Both the position numbers and the translations under genes were made by a program. The notes below the pieces were generated by a model. The model worked only from the letters and a program-made list of their open reading frames with translations. It did no database searches and was not told the origin of the DNA. Source: Lithodes maja (Eukaryota > Arthropoda > Malacostraca > Decapoda > Lithodidae). From it: a stretch of 64,000 nucleotides of DNA. The DNA is taken from positions 124,001-188,000 of the forward strand of contig JBAKBP010000707.1 of the NCBI GenBank assembly GCA_037953745.1. Reading direction: 5' to 3'. Positions 42,309 through 54,639 of the stretch are shown piece by piece; within the stretch, counting starts at the first letter, position 1, and each line of letters opens with the position of its first letter.

Positions 42309-42618
42309 TAAGAATACGAAGATCGGTGGTTGGGACATCTCATGCTCAACGTCAAAGACTGAAGAAAACCAAAACTAACTGCTCGCGCTGTTGTAATTAA
42401 ATAACTAGAATTAAGAAAAAGTATAAAGGCAGGGTTTGTAAGTAAGCCTTAGGAAGCGATAGAAAGGTAGATAAGGATGCAGTAAAACTTAATAAAAGAG
42501 CAACTATATATTGTAAAATATAAGAATTGTACATACTATAGTACTAGAATGATTTGTAAAAAAGAAAATCTATTCATACTTATTAAACTCACAAAAAAGA
42601 ATTTTGTGTATCTATTAA

Positions 42619-43098
42619 CCCTCTCACCACGGAAGGGCTCTTGAACGCCCATAAAAAAGCATATAACAGGTACCCGGAAGGCCTCTTGAACGCCCAGTGG
42701 TTGAAAGCCTGTGAGCTTCGTGTGCGAGGCGTCGGTCCGACGCATGTAAACAACAGCCGGCTGGACCGACGCCCCGCATCTCCGGCCACAAGAAGGAGAG
42801 CGTCGCTTGTTCGTGTGTGCCTGTATGTTGTTGTTAAGTATCGAAAAGTGGTGTAAAGTGGCTGTTTTGGCCATAAAGTTATCTCCAATGAAATCATCAT
42901 CACAGCTCAACCAGTTGACTTAGAGAGCTCTACTTAATGCCATTCTACAGGTAAATAACACAGCTACGCTTGGGGATGCGCGGGAATGCAGGAAGCAGTC
43001 TGATTAACGAATATACGGTAGCCTAGCCTAGACGTTTTTCGGCCAAAACACCCGGGTTTCGAGGAATATATATAGAATACATAGCCGGGGCTGGAGGG
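42619..43098 (-). mobile_element. piggyBac-like MITE, 480 bp, copy 2
   Basis: Near-identical inverted copy of 24026-24505. TTAA is intact on the left (42615-42618); the right flank reads TTCT, a mutated TTAA. Confidence 0.8.
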
Positions 43099-43104
43099 TT
43101 CTAA

Positions 43105-43712
43105 TTATTATGTTCTATCCAACAACCAATTCTACTCCTAAAATCGATTAATGAAATATTACAAACACATGTGGCAGTCCGTGGATTCGAACCCAGGACG
43201 CTCACACCGAATATCAACACCTTATGCATTACACCACGAAGGCAGTTAAAGAATGGTGGACACTGCCTACGATTTATTATGCAACTTCGAATCCTGCATA
43301 TCAATCTAAGCATGTACACACATCCCAACTGCAACTCACATAGGCTATGCATATGTGAATGGAAAGAGCAATTAATGGGGCCTTAACCACTAGGGAAGGC
43401 CTCTCGATAAATTATTCCTGAACCAATATCAATTATTATGTTCTATCCAACAACCAACTCTACTCCTAAAATCGATTAATGAAATATTACAAACACATGT
43501 GGCAGTCCGTGGATTCGAACCCAGGACGCTCACACCGAATATCAACACCTTATGCATTACACCACAAAGGCAGTTAAAGAATGGTGGACACTGCCTACGA
43601 TTTATTATGCAACTTCGAATCCTGCAAATCAATCTAAGCATGTACACACATCCCAACTGCAACTCACGTAGGCTATGCATATGTGAATGGAAAGAGCAAT
43701 TAATGCTGTATT
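43105..43712 (-). repeat. Tandem pair of about 280-bp repeats with a tRNA-like head
   Basis: 43105-43385 and 43433-43712 are almost identical. On the minus strand each contains an A-box-like TGGTGTAATGCATAAGG and a perfect B box GGGTTCGAATCC (about 43175-43245 and 43503-43573). No paired acceptor stem was found, so these are tRNA-derived repeats rather than tRNA genes. A poly(C) run follows at about 43801-43818. Confidence 0.7.
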
Positions 43713-43914
43713 AGAAATTAACCTTTATAGATTATCGATCTTACTAATATTAACATTAAACAACACTTGTAGTGAGAGGTTCTCCAGTTTGGAACACACT
43801 CCCCCCCCCCCCCCCCCCTCTTTTGTGTCCAAAACTCATAAATGTAAGTCAGTACTTGGTGAACCTCCTACGTACTTGTAACATAATACATGGCATTATT
43901 GCAATACACAGACA

Positions 43915-44890
43915 TCAGTTAGGCTTATGACTAAGTCTCATGGCTACGCATGGCACAGTGGGTCTCTTCAAATGAACTGAAAGATATTTGGATAAAAATG
44001 TGTGGTGAGATGACCAGACTCTTGTTTGCTTAATGTCTTGTATAGAGTAATTGTTAAGAAATCTGACTGTCGTGGCCCACTTTCTCACATCATGGGCCCT
44101 TGCTACTGCTGACGGTTCGGCTGTTTTGATAACGTCCACTAGAATTGAAGCAAGCTGTCGTTTAGATAACCTTGATTTGTCATGTGAAGAGATCCACAAA
44201 TGAGAAGGGTGTAAGGGTATAGTTAGTTGTACATACTTATACAAAGCCAACACCGGGCATAGTGCATGATGTTTATTCTTTTGTTTGAGGGCCATTATAT
44301 CAAAAGGTGAGAACATATGATCTTCTCTTTCATTCTTGGCTATGAAATCAGGAGCTGGTGCGAGGGTAACAGCACTCAGATCTTCTTTAAATTGTAAGCA
44401 GTTCGCAGATCTAGCCATGGCCGCAAGTTCGGACACTCTATGTGCTGTTGCTAACGAAATTAAGAAAACACATTTAGATAATAACTTGTCATAAGAGGGG
44501 TTGACCGTGTAAGGTTTACTACTTAATAGATTTAACACCTTGTCCAGAGACCACTGAGGTAGAATCTGTCTCGCTGGAGCTCGTAATCTAAAACAAGCCT
44601 TAATAAAACCTCCTTCGTCCTTAGGTGGAAATCTAAGGTCAGTAAGGTCAGAAGAATGGTTCTTTAATGGCTGAGAGGTGATTGCGAAGTGTGTTAACTG
44701 ACAGGTGTTTGTTTTTGAAAAGGTAATTTAAGTACTTTAAAATTAAACTTACTGAGGCACTTTGTTGGTTGGATTCTACCATCCACGTTGTAAATTGTTT
44801 CCAATGTGACTCATACTGTCTAATTGTGGAAGGTGTAAATTGTTTGGTTAATTTGTCGTGAACGGCTTGATCATAAGAATTTAGCCATTT
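43915..44890 (-). pseudogene. Tyrosine recombinase of DIRS element Q
   Basis: Reads leftward. 43915-44538 is an open frame of 207 codons with the recombinase core: catalytic Arg in ATAHRVSELAAM, AHDVRKW (HxxR) and SKYLS with the likely nucleophile Tyr. Further upstream, to about 44890, the same gene continues (LNSYD..., RNHLSAIKE, FPPKDEGGFIKACFR, PARQILPQWSLD), with a one-base frameshift near 44650 in the RNHLSAIKE/FPPKDE region. It aligns with the recombinase of element M along its length. Base composition is normal, without A depletion. Confidence 0.8.
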
Positions 44891-45105
44891 GGCTTTGAAA
44901 ATATCTCGTAACTAAAACAAGTTGGAATAAAAACTCCTTTCAACTTTTGAGGGGTAAGTCGGAAGCCAGTGAGATCAAAGAACGGCTCCTTAACCTGGGA
45001 ACTGCGGGAAGACTCTTTAGAGTTCGGCCGGCGGACTGCGGGAAGACTCTCTGGAGTAAGTAAAACTAAAAATCAACTTTTTACATCGAAAAAAAAATTA
45101 TTTTT

Positions 45106-45140
<35 letters not shown>

Positions 45141-45696
45141 GCCCCTGGGCCATGCAAAATCTCAGTCCTCTACCTCCCCTCCTTCCCCACTTTCCTCCTA
45201 TTCCTCAGTTATCACCTATTTTCCCTATTATTCCCTTATTCTGAGGTATATTTTCGTGCTAACATTAGCGAGTTGCAAGCAGGGTGTTGTCATCACTGAT
45301 GGCCATCGAGTGCAAGAGAGAGAGAGAGAGTATCGATCGACTGTGTCTCAGTGGCCTTGGGGGAAATTGGCGGGAAAGGAGTTTGCCTCACCCATAGATT
45401 ATACAACTCGCGGGCTATATCTCCGATTTTGACCATCCAAACGCTGTTTTCACTCGTTTTATTGTTGTTTCAGGTTAATACCTTTATAATCAACCCATAA
45501 TAGGCGCATATGGATAATTATTAATGCTATTAATGGTACAATGAATATTTTAGTGACGAAAAACCTCAAATACGTCAGCACAGGGGGAGGTTTTCATTTA
45601 CCCCCGTGCGCACTTCAGAGGTTAATGGCGGAGAATTGATTGTGTAGTGTGTTAATTGACAGTTGTTTGTCTTCAAAAGAGTAATTAATTGAAGTA
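44891..45696. other. Interior of element Q without recognisable gene; poly(T) run
   Basis: Contains a near-continuous T run at about 45098-45139 (a retroposon tail in reverse) and a (GA)n stretch near 45316. No RT was found. Confidence 0.5.
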
Positions 45697-46689
45697 CAGT
45701 AAACTTCCGTTAATCCGAAGGGCAGCGGACCGGCCCTCGTTCGGATTAGTGGATTTTTCGGATTATCGGACTTTACCCCTATGAACCTGTGTATGACGAA
45801 AACATTGAGACATTAGGCCACCCAAATGACACAATGGTGCACACACACATATCATATGTTCATGAAATCACTTCAATAGTTTACCATTGTCATTGTAGCC
45901 TATTACCTACTTCAAAACATTCAGATTAATGGTCAAAGGAATCTGCTGATATAAACGTCTTCTTCTTCTTCCGTCAACTAGCCAGTTTGTCTTGCTCTTT
46001 AAGATCAGATGTGGTTCGGGAAGTAATGCCTTAACAACGGCACCTCCCTGAGAAGTTCTTGTAATTTTCCTTTTGTGATTTTCCTTTTGTGATGTGCTCT
46101 GTTATATTATATTGTATTGAAAGCACCCTTGTCTTGTTGTCTTGAAAGCACCCTTGGGACGCTCCGATCACTGAACTATAAATAGTAGCGTATTGGAACG
46201 TCCAAAGGTGCGTTTTCAAGCTCAAGGCTAATACATCCAAAGGTGCATTTTCAAGCTCAAGACTGAATGTGCTTGCAGAAAATGCGGTGCAAGCCAGTAG
46301 CGCATCGGAGCGTCCCAAGGATGCGTTCAAGAGCAAAACAAACTCTCTAGCAGACGATGTGGAAGAAGAAGAAGAAGAAGAAGGTGTTTACGTTTATATC
46401 AGTAGCTTCCTTTGACCATTAATCTGAATGTTTTGAAGTAGGTAATAGGCTACAATGACAATGGTAAACTTTTAAAGTGAATTCATGAACATATGATATG
46501 TGTGTGCTCCATTATGTGTCATTTGAGTGGCCTAAATGCCTCAAAAAGGGGACTTTGGGACTTCTTGAAATTCGGACCAACTTCTTGAAATTCGGACCAT
46601 TGGGAGAATTCGGATTTGGCCTCAAATTGAAAAATTCGGACTATTGGGAGATTCGAATCATCGGTCGTCGGATTAACGGACTTTTACTG
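45697..46689. mobile_element. Long-arm foldback (mariner-like) element, 993 bp
   Basis: Flanked by TA; the ends CAGTAAACTTCCGTTAATCCGA and TCGGATTAACGGACTTTTACTG are inverted. The arms extend about 290 bp inward (e.g. TGACAATGG / CCATTGTCA near 45890 and 46455). The centre contains (GAA)n/(TTC)n and a palindromic AAAGGTGC/GCACCTTT region. Non-coding. Confidence 0.75.
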
Positions 46690-46695
46690 TATTAG

Positions 46696-46915
46696 ACTTG
46701 TGGAACTCCGGCAGAGAAGGCAATGTTATAAATATCTAAGAGGTCTCCTCTCTCAGCCTACTCTGCTAAAACCCGGACTCAGAGAGAATGTGGTGATCTC
46801 CTAGTGATCGGAGATATGTAAAAGAGCCCCAGACCCAAAGTGGGACCGGAGGGAGGTTTAATTAATCATTGACCAACTCGAGAGTTGGTCCAGAGCCTAA
46901 AATATAAAATGTTTA
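46696..46915 (+). repeat. Repeat S, copy 1
   Basis: Shares AACTCCGGCAGAG, TCAGCCTACTC, AACCCGGACT..GAGAG, CTAGTGA.CGGAGAT and GGGACCGGAG with 50395-50640 and 53178-53455. Dispersed repeat of unknown class. Confidence 0.7.
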
Positions 46916-47274
46916 TTGCTGAGTTGAGTAGTCAAGCATTAGCCTTGAATGATACTGATTATAGCATAGTATCCTTATTGAAGGAGTGATAACCTGGGAA
47001 TCTTTGTGAATCAAAATTATTGATTTACTGCTAGTAGTTATACTTGAATGACAATATCATAGTATCCTTACTGAAGGAGTGATAATTTGAGATTCTTTGT
47101 AAATCAAAATATTGATCTACGAATAGTAGGTAAAACAGTAAAATCTGTGTAAAACGAATGGATGAGAACCAACCGGTTAATCGTGTCCATGTATATACTT
47201 GGTCTAAGGAAAGATAGATAATATCTCTTGATTTTGTCCCGCCTTTGGTTGGGAATAAAAGTTAATAATAATAA

Positions 47275-47510
47275 TAACAATAATAATCGTCAGGTTACTT
47301 ATATAGCGCCCGTTCTCCTCCTTCGAGGGTTCACAAGCGCTTGGCTTTCTTTAGTCTACCATTGACCATTACCCATCCCCCTTGCTCGTGGGGAGATGGT
47401 AACCGCCGGCTATATTCCTGAAAACGTTTCAATCTGAGAGGGGATTGAACGCGAGACCTGCAAGATGGGTATCAGGCACGCTATCAACTAAGTCAGCCGG
47501 ACGGCTAAAT
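47275..47510 (-). repeat. tRNA-derived SINE
   Basis: On the minus strand, GGCTGACTTAGTTGATAGCG resembles a tRNA A box and GCGTTCAATCCCC a B box, followed by a SINE-like body with ATATAGCGCCC. Ends at an (AAT)n microsatellite (about 47265). Confidence 0.6.
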
Positions 47511-47608
47511 TATTAATCCTCCTAACCTATATGGCTATGCATGAATGAACAGGTTAACCATGGTATTGAAATACTGTTCTAATAAAAGGTAGGAATAATC
47601 CTACAACC

Positions 47609-48172
47609 TTGTACCATAATTTAGGATTGGAAAGTGTAGTGCACCTTTTGGCCGAGGCTGCCACTGTTGCTAGAATTAGGTGTGGCTGGGGGAAGTTCAG
47701 AGAATTGATGCCAATCCTGACCATGAAAAGAATGCCTCTCCCCCTGAAGGGAAAGGTGTATGCCTCATGTGTTAGAAGTGCAATGACGTATGCCTCAGAA
47801 ACATGGGCCGTTAAAGTGGAGGATGTCAACAGAATGGAGCGTAATGAGATGAGAATGGTGAGATGGATGTGTGGGGCCAGGCTACAGGATAGAATAACAA
47901 ATGTTGAGCTGAGGAGACGTTTAGGTATAAAGAGTATTAGCGAGGTGATGCGTACAAGTAGACTGGGATGGTATGGACATGTGGAGAGAATGGATGAACA
48001 AAATTGGGTGAAAAAATGCAGGTCTGTGATTGTGGAGGGAGCTGCACCAAGGGGTGGACCGAGGAAGACCTGGGATCGGACTATACGCGCCGATCTCAAA
48101 TCCAAGAACTTGACAAGTGAGGCAGCCCTTGACAGGGTTGCCTGGAACGCCGCCATTAGGACAAGAGACTGA
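47609..48172 (+). pseudogene. RTE-like LINE C-terminal fragment, open over 187 codons
   Basis: Contains the thumb and C-terminal part of a non-LTR reverse transcriptase: ARIRCGWGKFRELMPIL, YASETWAVK, MVRWMCG, LRRRLGIKSISE and LGWYGHVERMDEQNWVKK. The catalytic RT domain is absent (5' truncated). The same family is seen at 37500-38080 (minus) and 31800-32060. Confidence 0.75.
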
Positions 48173-48331
48173 AACTGCACTGATGTGTGGAACACTCAGT
48201 CTTAAAATTTTATGTATGTATGTTGTCCCACTCTGAATGAGTATAAACATTACCAGTAATACTGAGTGAATGAAGTTTTACTCGGGACTTTGTTAAAATT
48301 GAGTTATCTCTAGTACTATGCTAAGCATATA

Positions 48332-49666
48332 CACTCTAACCTCCATTTAACGGATTCCGATTTAACGGATATCGGCAATAACGGTCAAAAAATGTAGGCC
48401 GGACAATGGACCCAGCAACGGACATAGTCCGTTGCTATAAAAAAGTTGGAGCAAAGTCCGTTGCTCTATCTATTTATCTCTCTAATGAACCCACCTAAAT
48501 CCCTTATACATTAACATAACTATGTCTTATTTGGACTTTTTGTAATCTTTGAATCATTTCTAATATGATGGAATTGAAAAATATAATATCCTTCCAGCAC
48601 ATAGATAAATAATAAATAAGATAGTCAACAAAATATTTCAACTCTCCCCTCCGTGCCAGCAGAGACGGAAGATTTACGTTTGATAGATTTTTTGTTTTGT
48701 TTTTTTCCCTCGATATACACACTCTTTCTATTTATCTATCTCTCTAATTCATCTATCTAAATCCCTTATACATTAACATAACTATGTCTTATTTGGACTT
48801 TTTGTAATCTTTGAATAATTTCTAATGTGATGGAATTGAAAAATATAATATCCTTCCAGCACATAGATAAATAATAAATAAGATAGTCAAAAAAATAGTT
48901 CAACCCTCCCCTCAGTCTAGACGCGGAGCTTCCGAGACGGAAGATTTAGGTTTGATAGATTTTTTGTTTTGTTTTTTTCCCTCGATATACACTCTCTTTC
49001 TATCTATCTATCTCTCTAATTCATCTACCTAATCCCTTATACATCAACATAACTATGTCTTATTTGGACTTTTTGTAATCTTTGAATAATTTCTAATGTG
49101 ATGGAATTGAAAAATATAATATCCTTCCAGCACATAGATAAATAATAAATGAGATAGTCAACAAAATATTTCAACCTTCCCCTCCGTCTAGGCGCCGAGC
49201 TTCCCAGACGGGAGATTTACGTTTGATAGATTTTTGTTTTTTTTTTGTTCCCACGGTATACACAAAATGATAGGGAAATAATTATTATAACATGTTTTTA
49301 ATTGACATTTGTGTCGTTTTTGCTGATTATGAGTTGGTGGAAAATAAAATCTTTAATTCTATCATATCGGAAATGATTCACAGATTATATAGAGACCAAA
49401 TAATATACACTTTTAAGTGTGTTCAATAGTTTTGCATTATCAATAGGGTGTAGCACAAGGGATTACCAGGATTTATTTCAGGTACAGTAAAAAAAAGGAT
49501 GCATAACAGTTAAATGTCACGATCCGGACACCTGTACTCAACACCGAATTTTTCTCAAGGAATTTCCGGATTACATCCGGACTGGACAGTATTTAGCAGC
49601 AACGGACATTTAGCAGGAACGGACAGGTGCTTGCACGCATTTGTCCGTTAAATGGAGGGTGGAGTG
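48332..49666. mobile_element. TIR element of 1.3 kb enclosing satellite repeats
   Basis: CACTCTAACCTCCATTTAACGG and its inverted partner CCGTTAAATGGAGGGTGGAGTG form the ends, flanked by TA (48330-48331 and 49667-49668). The interior holds three reverse-orientation copies of the 266-bp satellite also found in the unrelated TIR element at 38484-40531. Confidence 0.75.
48470..49260 (-). repeat. Satellite array, unit about 266 bp, three copies
   Basis: Units begin near 48478, 48744 and 49011. Reverse complement of the unit at 38990-40070. Confidence 0.85.
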
Positions 49667-49764
49667 TATAAGTATTGTAAAAAGTTCTTGAAGGTGATTC
49701 TATTAATTACCAATTTGAACTTCGTCATCTAGGACTGTCAACTTGAATAATAATTGAATAGGCC

Positions 49765-50180
49765 TACCCGGAGTGTGCTAGTAGGACTCGGTAGGCCTAT
49801 TGGTATAACTCGGTGTCTGGAACCGGAAATAAGTTAATATTGTTTGAATACTCGGAGTTGGTTGATAGAACTCGGTGTCTGGGAACCGGGGTTAACTGAC
49901 AATATTAGACTACTCGGAGTTTTACTGGTAGAACTCAGCGTCTGGTACCCGGAGTGACGTCACTATTGTTGAATACCCGGAGTTAGAAGGGTAGAACTCG
50001 TTATATAAGAACCGGAGATATGTTCTCGCTAAGGGATACCCGGTGTTATGTTGGTAGAACTCGGTGTTTGGGAACCGGAGTTAAGACGCTTTTGTTGAAT
50101 ACCCGGAGTGAGAGTGGTATAACTCGGTATATGGGAACCGGAGTATGTATTGTCCTTAAAGGTTAGAGTATCCGGGGATA
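49765..50180. repeat. Minisatellite, unit about 60-68 bp
   Basis: About six degenerate units following ATACCCGGAGTTA.....GGTAGAACTCGGTGTCTGGGAACCGGAGTT. Isolated units also occur near 50790-50875. Confidence 0.75.
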
Positions 50181-50394
50181 CTGTCTGGGTAGAAGTTCCT
50201 AAGATATGTCCTCGTTGACTGTGGGGACCCGGAGTCACAGAGATGACCCAGCAAAACCAATGGAAGATAACTCCATGTTGAATAAAAGGTGCGGGGGGAA
50301 AGATTTAATATGCACCGAATAGTCCGTGCGGACCTGTGTAGAGGACTCAAGTGTTGATCGGAAATGACTAATAAAAGTTATTCCGTTAAAAATG

Positions 50395-50640
50395 GTAGAT
50401 AAAAATATCTACCCGGAGAATCCAGTATATGAAAATGGTACTCCGGCGAAGTACGCAATGAATAGATATCTAAGAGGCCCCCTTCCTCAGCCTACTCGCT
50501 TCAACCCGGACTCAGAGAGAATGCGGGAATCTCCCAGTGACCGGAGATGTAAATAAGAGTCCCGGACTAATCACTAGCCGACCCAAAGAGGGACCGGAGT
50601 GAGGCTCAGGAGTGTGTCAAGCTCCTTCTTGTCTCGTCTG
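50395..50640 (+). repeat. Repeat S, copy 2
   Basis: Second copy of repeat S. Its ACCCGGAG motif is also the core of the neighbouring minisatellite, suggesting a shared origin. Confidence 0.7.
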
Positions 50641-50934
50641 GATAAGAATAAATATTCTTAGGACTACTAGAGTTAATGAATAATACTTATTTTATTTTGA
50701 GAATTATTAGAGGTAATGGATAATATTCAGAATTAGATGAAACTGAGTTATCTCAATCCCCATGTAAAGTTGATACTTGTTTAGAGACTGGGTTGTTAGT
50801 GAACCGGAGTAAAATATGAATTTTGACATAATTGCACCCGGAGCTATAGTAGCACTCGGTGTTTGTGAACCGGAATAAATAAAAATGGTGTGAGGGAAAA
50901 GGTTCTTAATTCTGGAGCCCCGGAGATAAGGCTA

Positions 50935-53100
50935 AGGCAGACCCAGTAGTGCTAAGGGGGGAGTAGGGTACGGACAGGAGGAGCGGGATGGTGTAGTTGC
51001 TGAAGGATTGGTAGATGGGTTAAGGATTATGTTTAGTAATGTGGATGTTTACCCAGGACAAGAAAAGAGAACTGATATGTAGGTTGCAGGATGAAGAGGA
51101 AAAACCTGATGTCATAGCCTTACAGGAAGTAAGACCAAAAAATGCTAGAATTGAAAGGGAACTGGTGGAGTATAGTTTGGAGGGTTTTGAGTTATATGAG
51201 AGGAATGCTATTAGAGCAGAGGTTGGAAGAGGACTGTTTATTTATGTAAGAAAAGAGCTCAAGGTTATTGAGGTGGATATGAGACAGCAGGAATAGAGCA
51301 GAAACTGATAAGGAGAAAGCAGAGGTGCTGGGGAAATACTTTGGGGAGGTACTAACAGTGGAGTCGGTTGATGCAGTGCCTACTATTTCCATCAAACAGG
51401 CACCAGCACTAGAACTAACAGAGTTTTCCCATGCCAGAATAAGGAGGGCTATAGAAAAAATGAACAGAAGTAAGTCCCCGGGACCGGATGGGATACACCC
51501 AAGAATCATAAAGGAAGGAGGTGAGATGTTAGTAGAGCCATTAAAAATGTTATTTGAGGTATCTTTTAATACAGGACAAATCCCGACGGACTGGAGAGAG
51601 GTGAACATAACAGCTATATTTAAGAAGGGAAAGAGAAATGACCCAGGAAATTATAGACCAGTCAGTTTGACAAGTGTTGTGTGTAAACTAATGGAAATGG
51701 TAATTAGAGAAGGAATAATGGAGCATATGAAATCAAACCAACTTTTCAGTGGGAGACAGTTCGGATTCTTGCCGGGGAGGTCGACGGTACTACAGCTAAT
51801 TAAGGTGGTAGATGATTGGATGCAAACTCTGGAGGATGGTGATGTAATAGATGTGGTATATTGCGATTTTATGAAGGCCTTCGATAAGGTCCCACATAAA
51901 AGGTTAATAGAGAAAGTTAGAAGCTATAGTATAGGGGAGAAATGTGTGAAATGGATAGAAGCCTTCCTGAAAGATCGGAGACAGAGGGTACTGGTGAATG
52001 GAATAGGCTCGGGGTGGAGGGAAATTACAAGTGGGGTACCTCAGGGATCTGTGTTGGGACCACTACTGTTTGTTATATTTATCAACGACTTACCTGAAGT
52101 TATAACCAATGGAAGTGAGATATACCTGTATGCGGATGACACTAAGCTGTATAGAAGAGTGAGGAGTAAGGAAGATGTGGGTTTGCCTCAAGGAGATGTG
52201 GAGGGCATGAAGGGATGGTCTGAACATTGGTTAATGCCTTTTCATCCAAAAAAATGCAAGTATATGCGGATTGGGACTAGCAAGATAGACAAGGTAAGAT
52301 ACAGCATGTATGAAGCGATGGAGGAAGTGAATGCAGAAAAGGATATAGGAGTAGTGATAGACAATAAGTTAAATTTCTCAGAACATTTAGCGGAAAAGAT
52401 AAACAAAGCCAATAGAATTGTAGGGCTGATAAGGAGGACATTTGTGTCACTTGACGAAGAAATATTCAGGAATCTCTATACAGCACTGGTTAGGCCGCAC
52501 CTGGAATATGCGAACCAGGTGTGGGCTCCATATATGGTAAAGGATATAGAAGCAGTGGAGAAAGTGCAGAGGAGAGCTAGCAAGCTAGTACTGTACCAAC
52601 GTTGAAGAACGCGGGCTATGAGCAGAGGTTGAGGACACTGGGACTTCCGACACTGGCATATAGGAGAAAGAGAGGGGATATGATAGAGACTTTTAAGATA
52701 GTATCAGGAAAGTATGATGAGGATGTGTGTGAAGGTATCTTCTTGATGCGGGAGGGAACTAGAACGAGAGGACACTCTAAGAAAATTTACAAAGAAAGAA
52801 ATAGGCTTGAAAAGGTAAAGAACTCATTTTGTGATAGAGTGGTAAGTGAGTGGAACGCGCTGGCCCAGTATGTAGTCGATTCTGAATAAAAAAGGAAGTT
52901 TGAAAGTAATCTTGATAAAGCATGGGGAAGACAAGATTTGAAGTTTGATTATAAAGCAAAAATACAGAATAGTAAAAATGTTGCGTCTGCTGCTGCCGCC
53001 GCCAACACAGTGAACGACCGCAGTAGTGCAAGTACTGGCACTGAGCTGGATACACAGGCCTAGTTTGCCTTTTTCCAGAGGATCTACTGTAAGAAACTGT
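50935..53100 (+). mobile_element. CR1/Jockey-type LINE (family A), internally deleted copy
   Basis: Corresponds to ORF2 and the 3' end of the element at 57020-61425. About 1 kb between the endonuclease (VDMRQQ, near 51290) and the RT linker (AETDKEKAEV, 51300) is deleted. The RT, with YLYADDTKLY at about 52120, is intact over 51325-52605. A 5-bp insertion near 52590 shifts the frame, and a TCA-to-TAA change at about 52887 adds a stop. The 3' end matches the full copy to CCAGAGGATCTACTGTAAGAAA. Not functional. Confidence 0.85.
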
Positions 53101-53177
53101 AATGACTGTACAACCCGGGAAAAACTGTGTGAATATAGGTGTGAGGTGTATGACTAAAGCACCTTGTAGTATCAGTA

Positions 53178-53455
53178 AAATGGTAGGTAAAACTACCCGG
53201 AGAATCGTAGATATATACAGTACTAGAGAAACTCCGGCAGAGTAGGCAAAAATAAAAGATATACAAACGAGGCCCCCATCCTTCACCTACTCTGCTTCAA
53301 CCCGGACTTCAAATAGTACACGGGGATCTCCTAGTGACCGGAGATATAAATTAAGCCCGGTCTAACACTAGCCGACCTAAAAAGGACCGGAGTGAGACTT
53401 CAAAAAGGGCCCAACTGAAGGTTGGTTCATAGCTTAAAATCATAATATTTTGAAA
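53178..53455 (+). repeat. Repeat S, copy 3
   Basis: Third copy of repeat S, shortly after the 3' end of the LINE. The 850 bases that follow, up to the ITR, show no gene. Confidence 0.65.
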
Positions 53456-54309
53456 AGGGAGGCTACGGTGGCATGTATCAAAAATAATTACAGGCAAAAC
53501 TATCATAAAAGAATAACATTTCTCCGCTTCTGCAACAAGACAGAAAACCTGGAAGGTACAGAGACTATGAAGACGTATGAAATAATAGTCTAATAACTTG
53601 TTTATATAAAGTGCAAAAGGAAAATATTTCGTAAAAACTATATTAAAACGTAAAGAGAAAAGCTCAAAGTCACGAAAACATCAAAAGGCTGAAATTCAAA
53701 GCATCTAGAATTTTCGAAAAGAAATTAAGGAAATGTGATAGCCTCTAGTCCGCCATTAAAAATGTTATCGAAAGCGCGACGTTTAGAGAAAAGTTAGGCT
53801 ATCAGCAAGAAAAGTTGTGACAAATAGAATCAACGATTAATCAAAAAGATGATAAGACTGGAAAGTTAGAATTAAGAATATGAATTTTGGAGCTTGGAAA
53901 AGCACTGAAGGAAAATAGGCAAAGGCCTATTCCTAAAACTGGCGACCGCTAGACAAAACTAACGAAGCCTAAAAAAATGAAATACTGTAGAGGCATTCTA
54001 ACTAACCTGGCTTACATAACATAATGTAATAATATAATAAGGAAAAAGATAGAAATACAGTAAATAATAATAATATAAATACTGTATAATGATAATGGTT
54101 GTAGCATGTGGTGCGTCCCGCGGAAGTCGTCAGCTCTCTGGAAATGCTCAATACAAAATACATATCTATGACGCCTCCTTACTATAAAGTAACATATACT
54201 GTACTTCCCAGAAGAGGCAGCAAGAAATGTCCGTAGATGAAAAGTAGCACATCCAGAGAGAACAAAACTAGCACAACCTCCCACGCGGGACGCGACCACA
54301 AGAAGAAGG

Positions 54310-54621
54310 ACGTATAAACCCAGCGTGACCAGCTGGGGGACGCGTGCAAGGGAAGGACTGTATAACGGCGCGCTAGTTGATTTAGTAATACAACATTCAT
54401 AGTTTCTAATCTTTTACTCATAAAAAAATGTCTTTCTTTTTCTAATGGTTACCTTTTTTAATGACGTTCCCTAGGAACTAAGTAAAGGGTTTCACCCTAG
54501 GATGTACTTTTTATATATTTGAGTCGCGTTATGCTTTCTCCGGGACCCTCACGGGGGTCTCCGGGGAGCCCTTATATATATAAGGCTCTCACGTCATTGA
54601 CGGAGAGAACCATTACTAAAT
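54310..54621 (-). repeat. Inverted terminal repeat of DIRS element Q, left end
   Basis: Inverted copy of 41830-42145; the last 38 bases (54584-54621) are complementary to the ICR. Confidence 0.8.
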
Positions 54622-54639
54622 AGCCCCCCAAAAATATGC

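Larger units (their letters stand above)
41788..54621 (-). mobile_element. DIRS-type element Q, 12.8 kb including nested insertions
   Basis: Inverted repeats of about 300 bp at 41830-42145 and 54310-54615, and an ICR at 42208-42308 whose halves are complementary to the two extremities (41789-41860 and 54584-54621). The order ITR-ICR-tyrosine recombinase on the minus strand is that of element P. The interior has lost the RT and RNase H and holds a 480-bp MITE, a tandem tRNA-derived repeat, a foldback element, LINE fragments and satellites. The ITR sequence differs from that of P, so Q is a different family. Confidence 0.8.

Noticed and set aside
43170..43573. Pair of functional tRNA genes
   Set aside because: B boxes are perfect, but acceptor stems do not pair; the tandem 280-bp repeat context indicates a tRNA-derived repeat.
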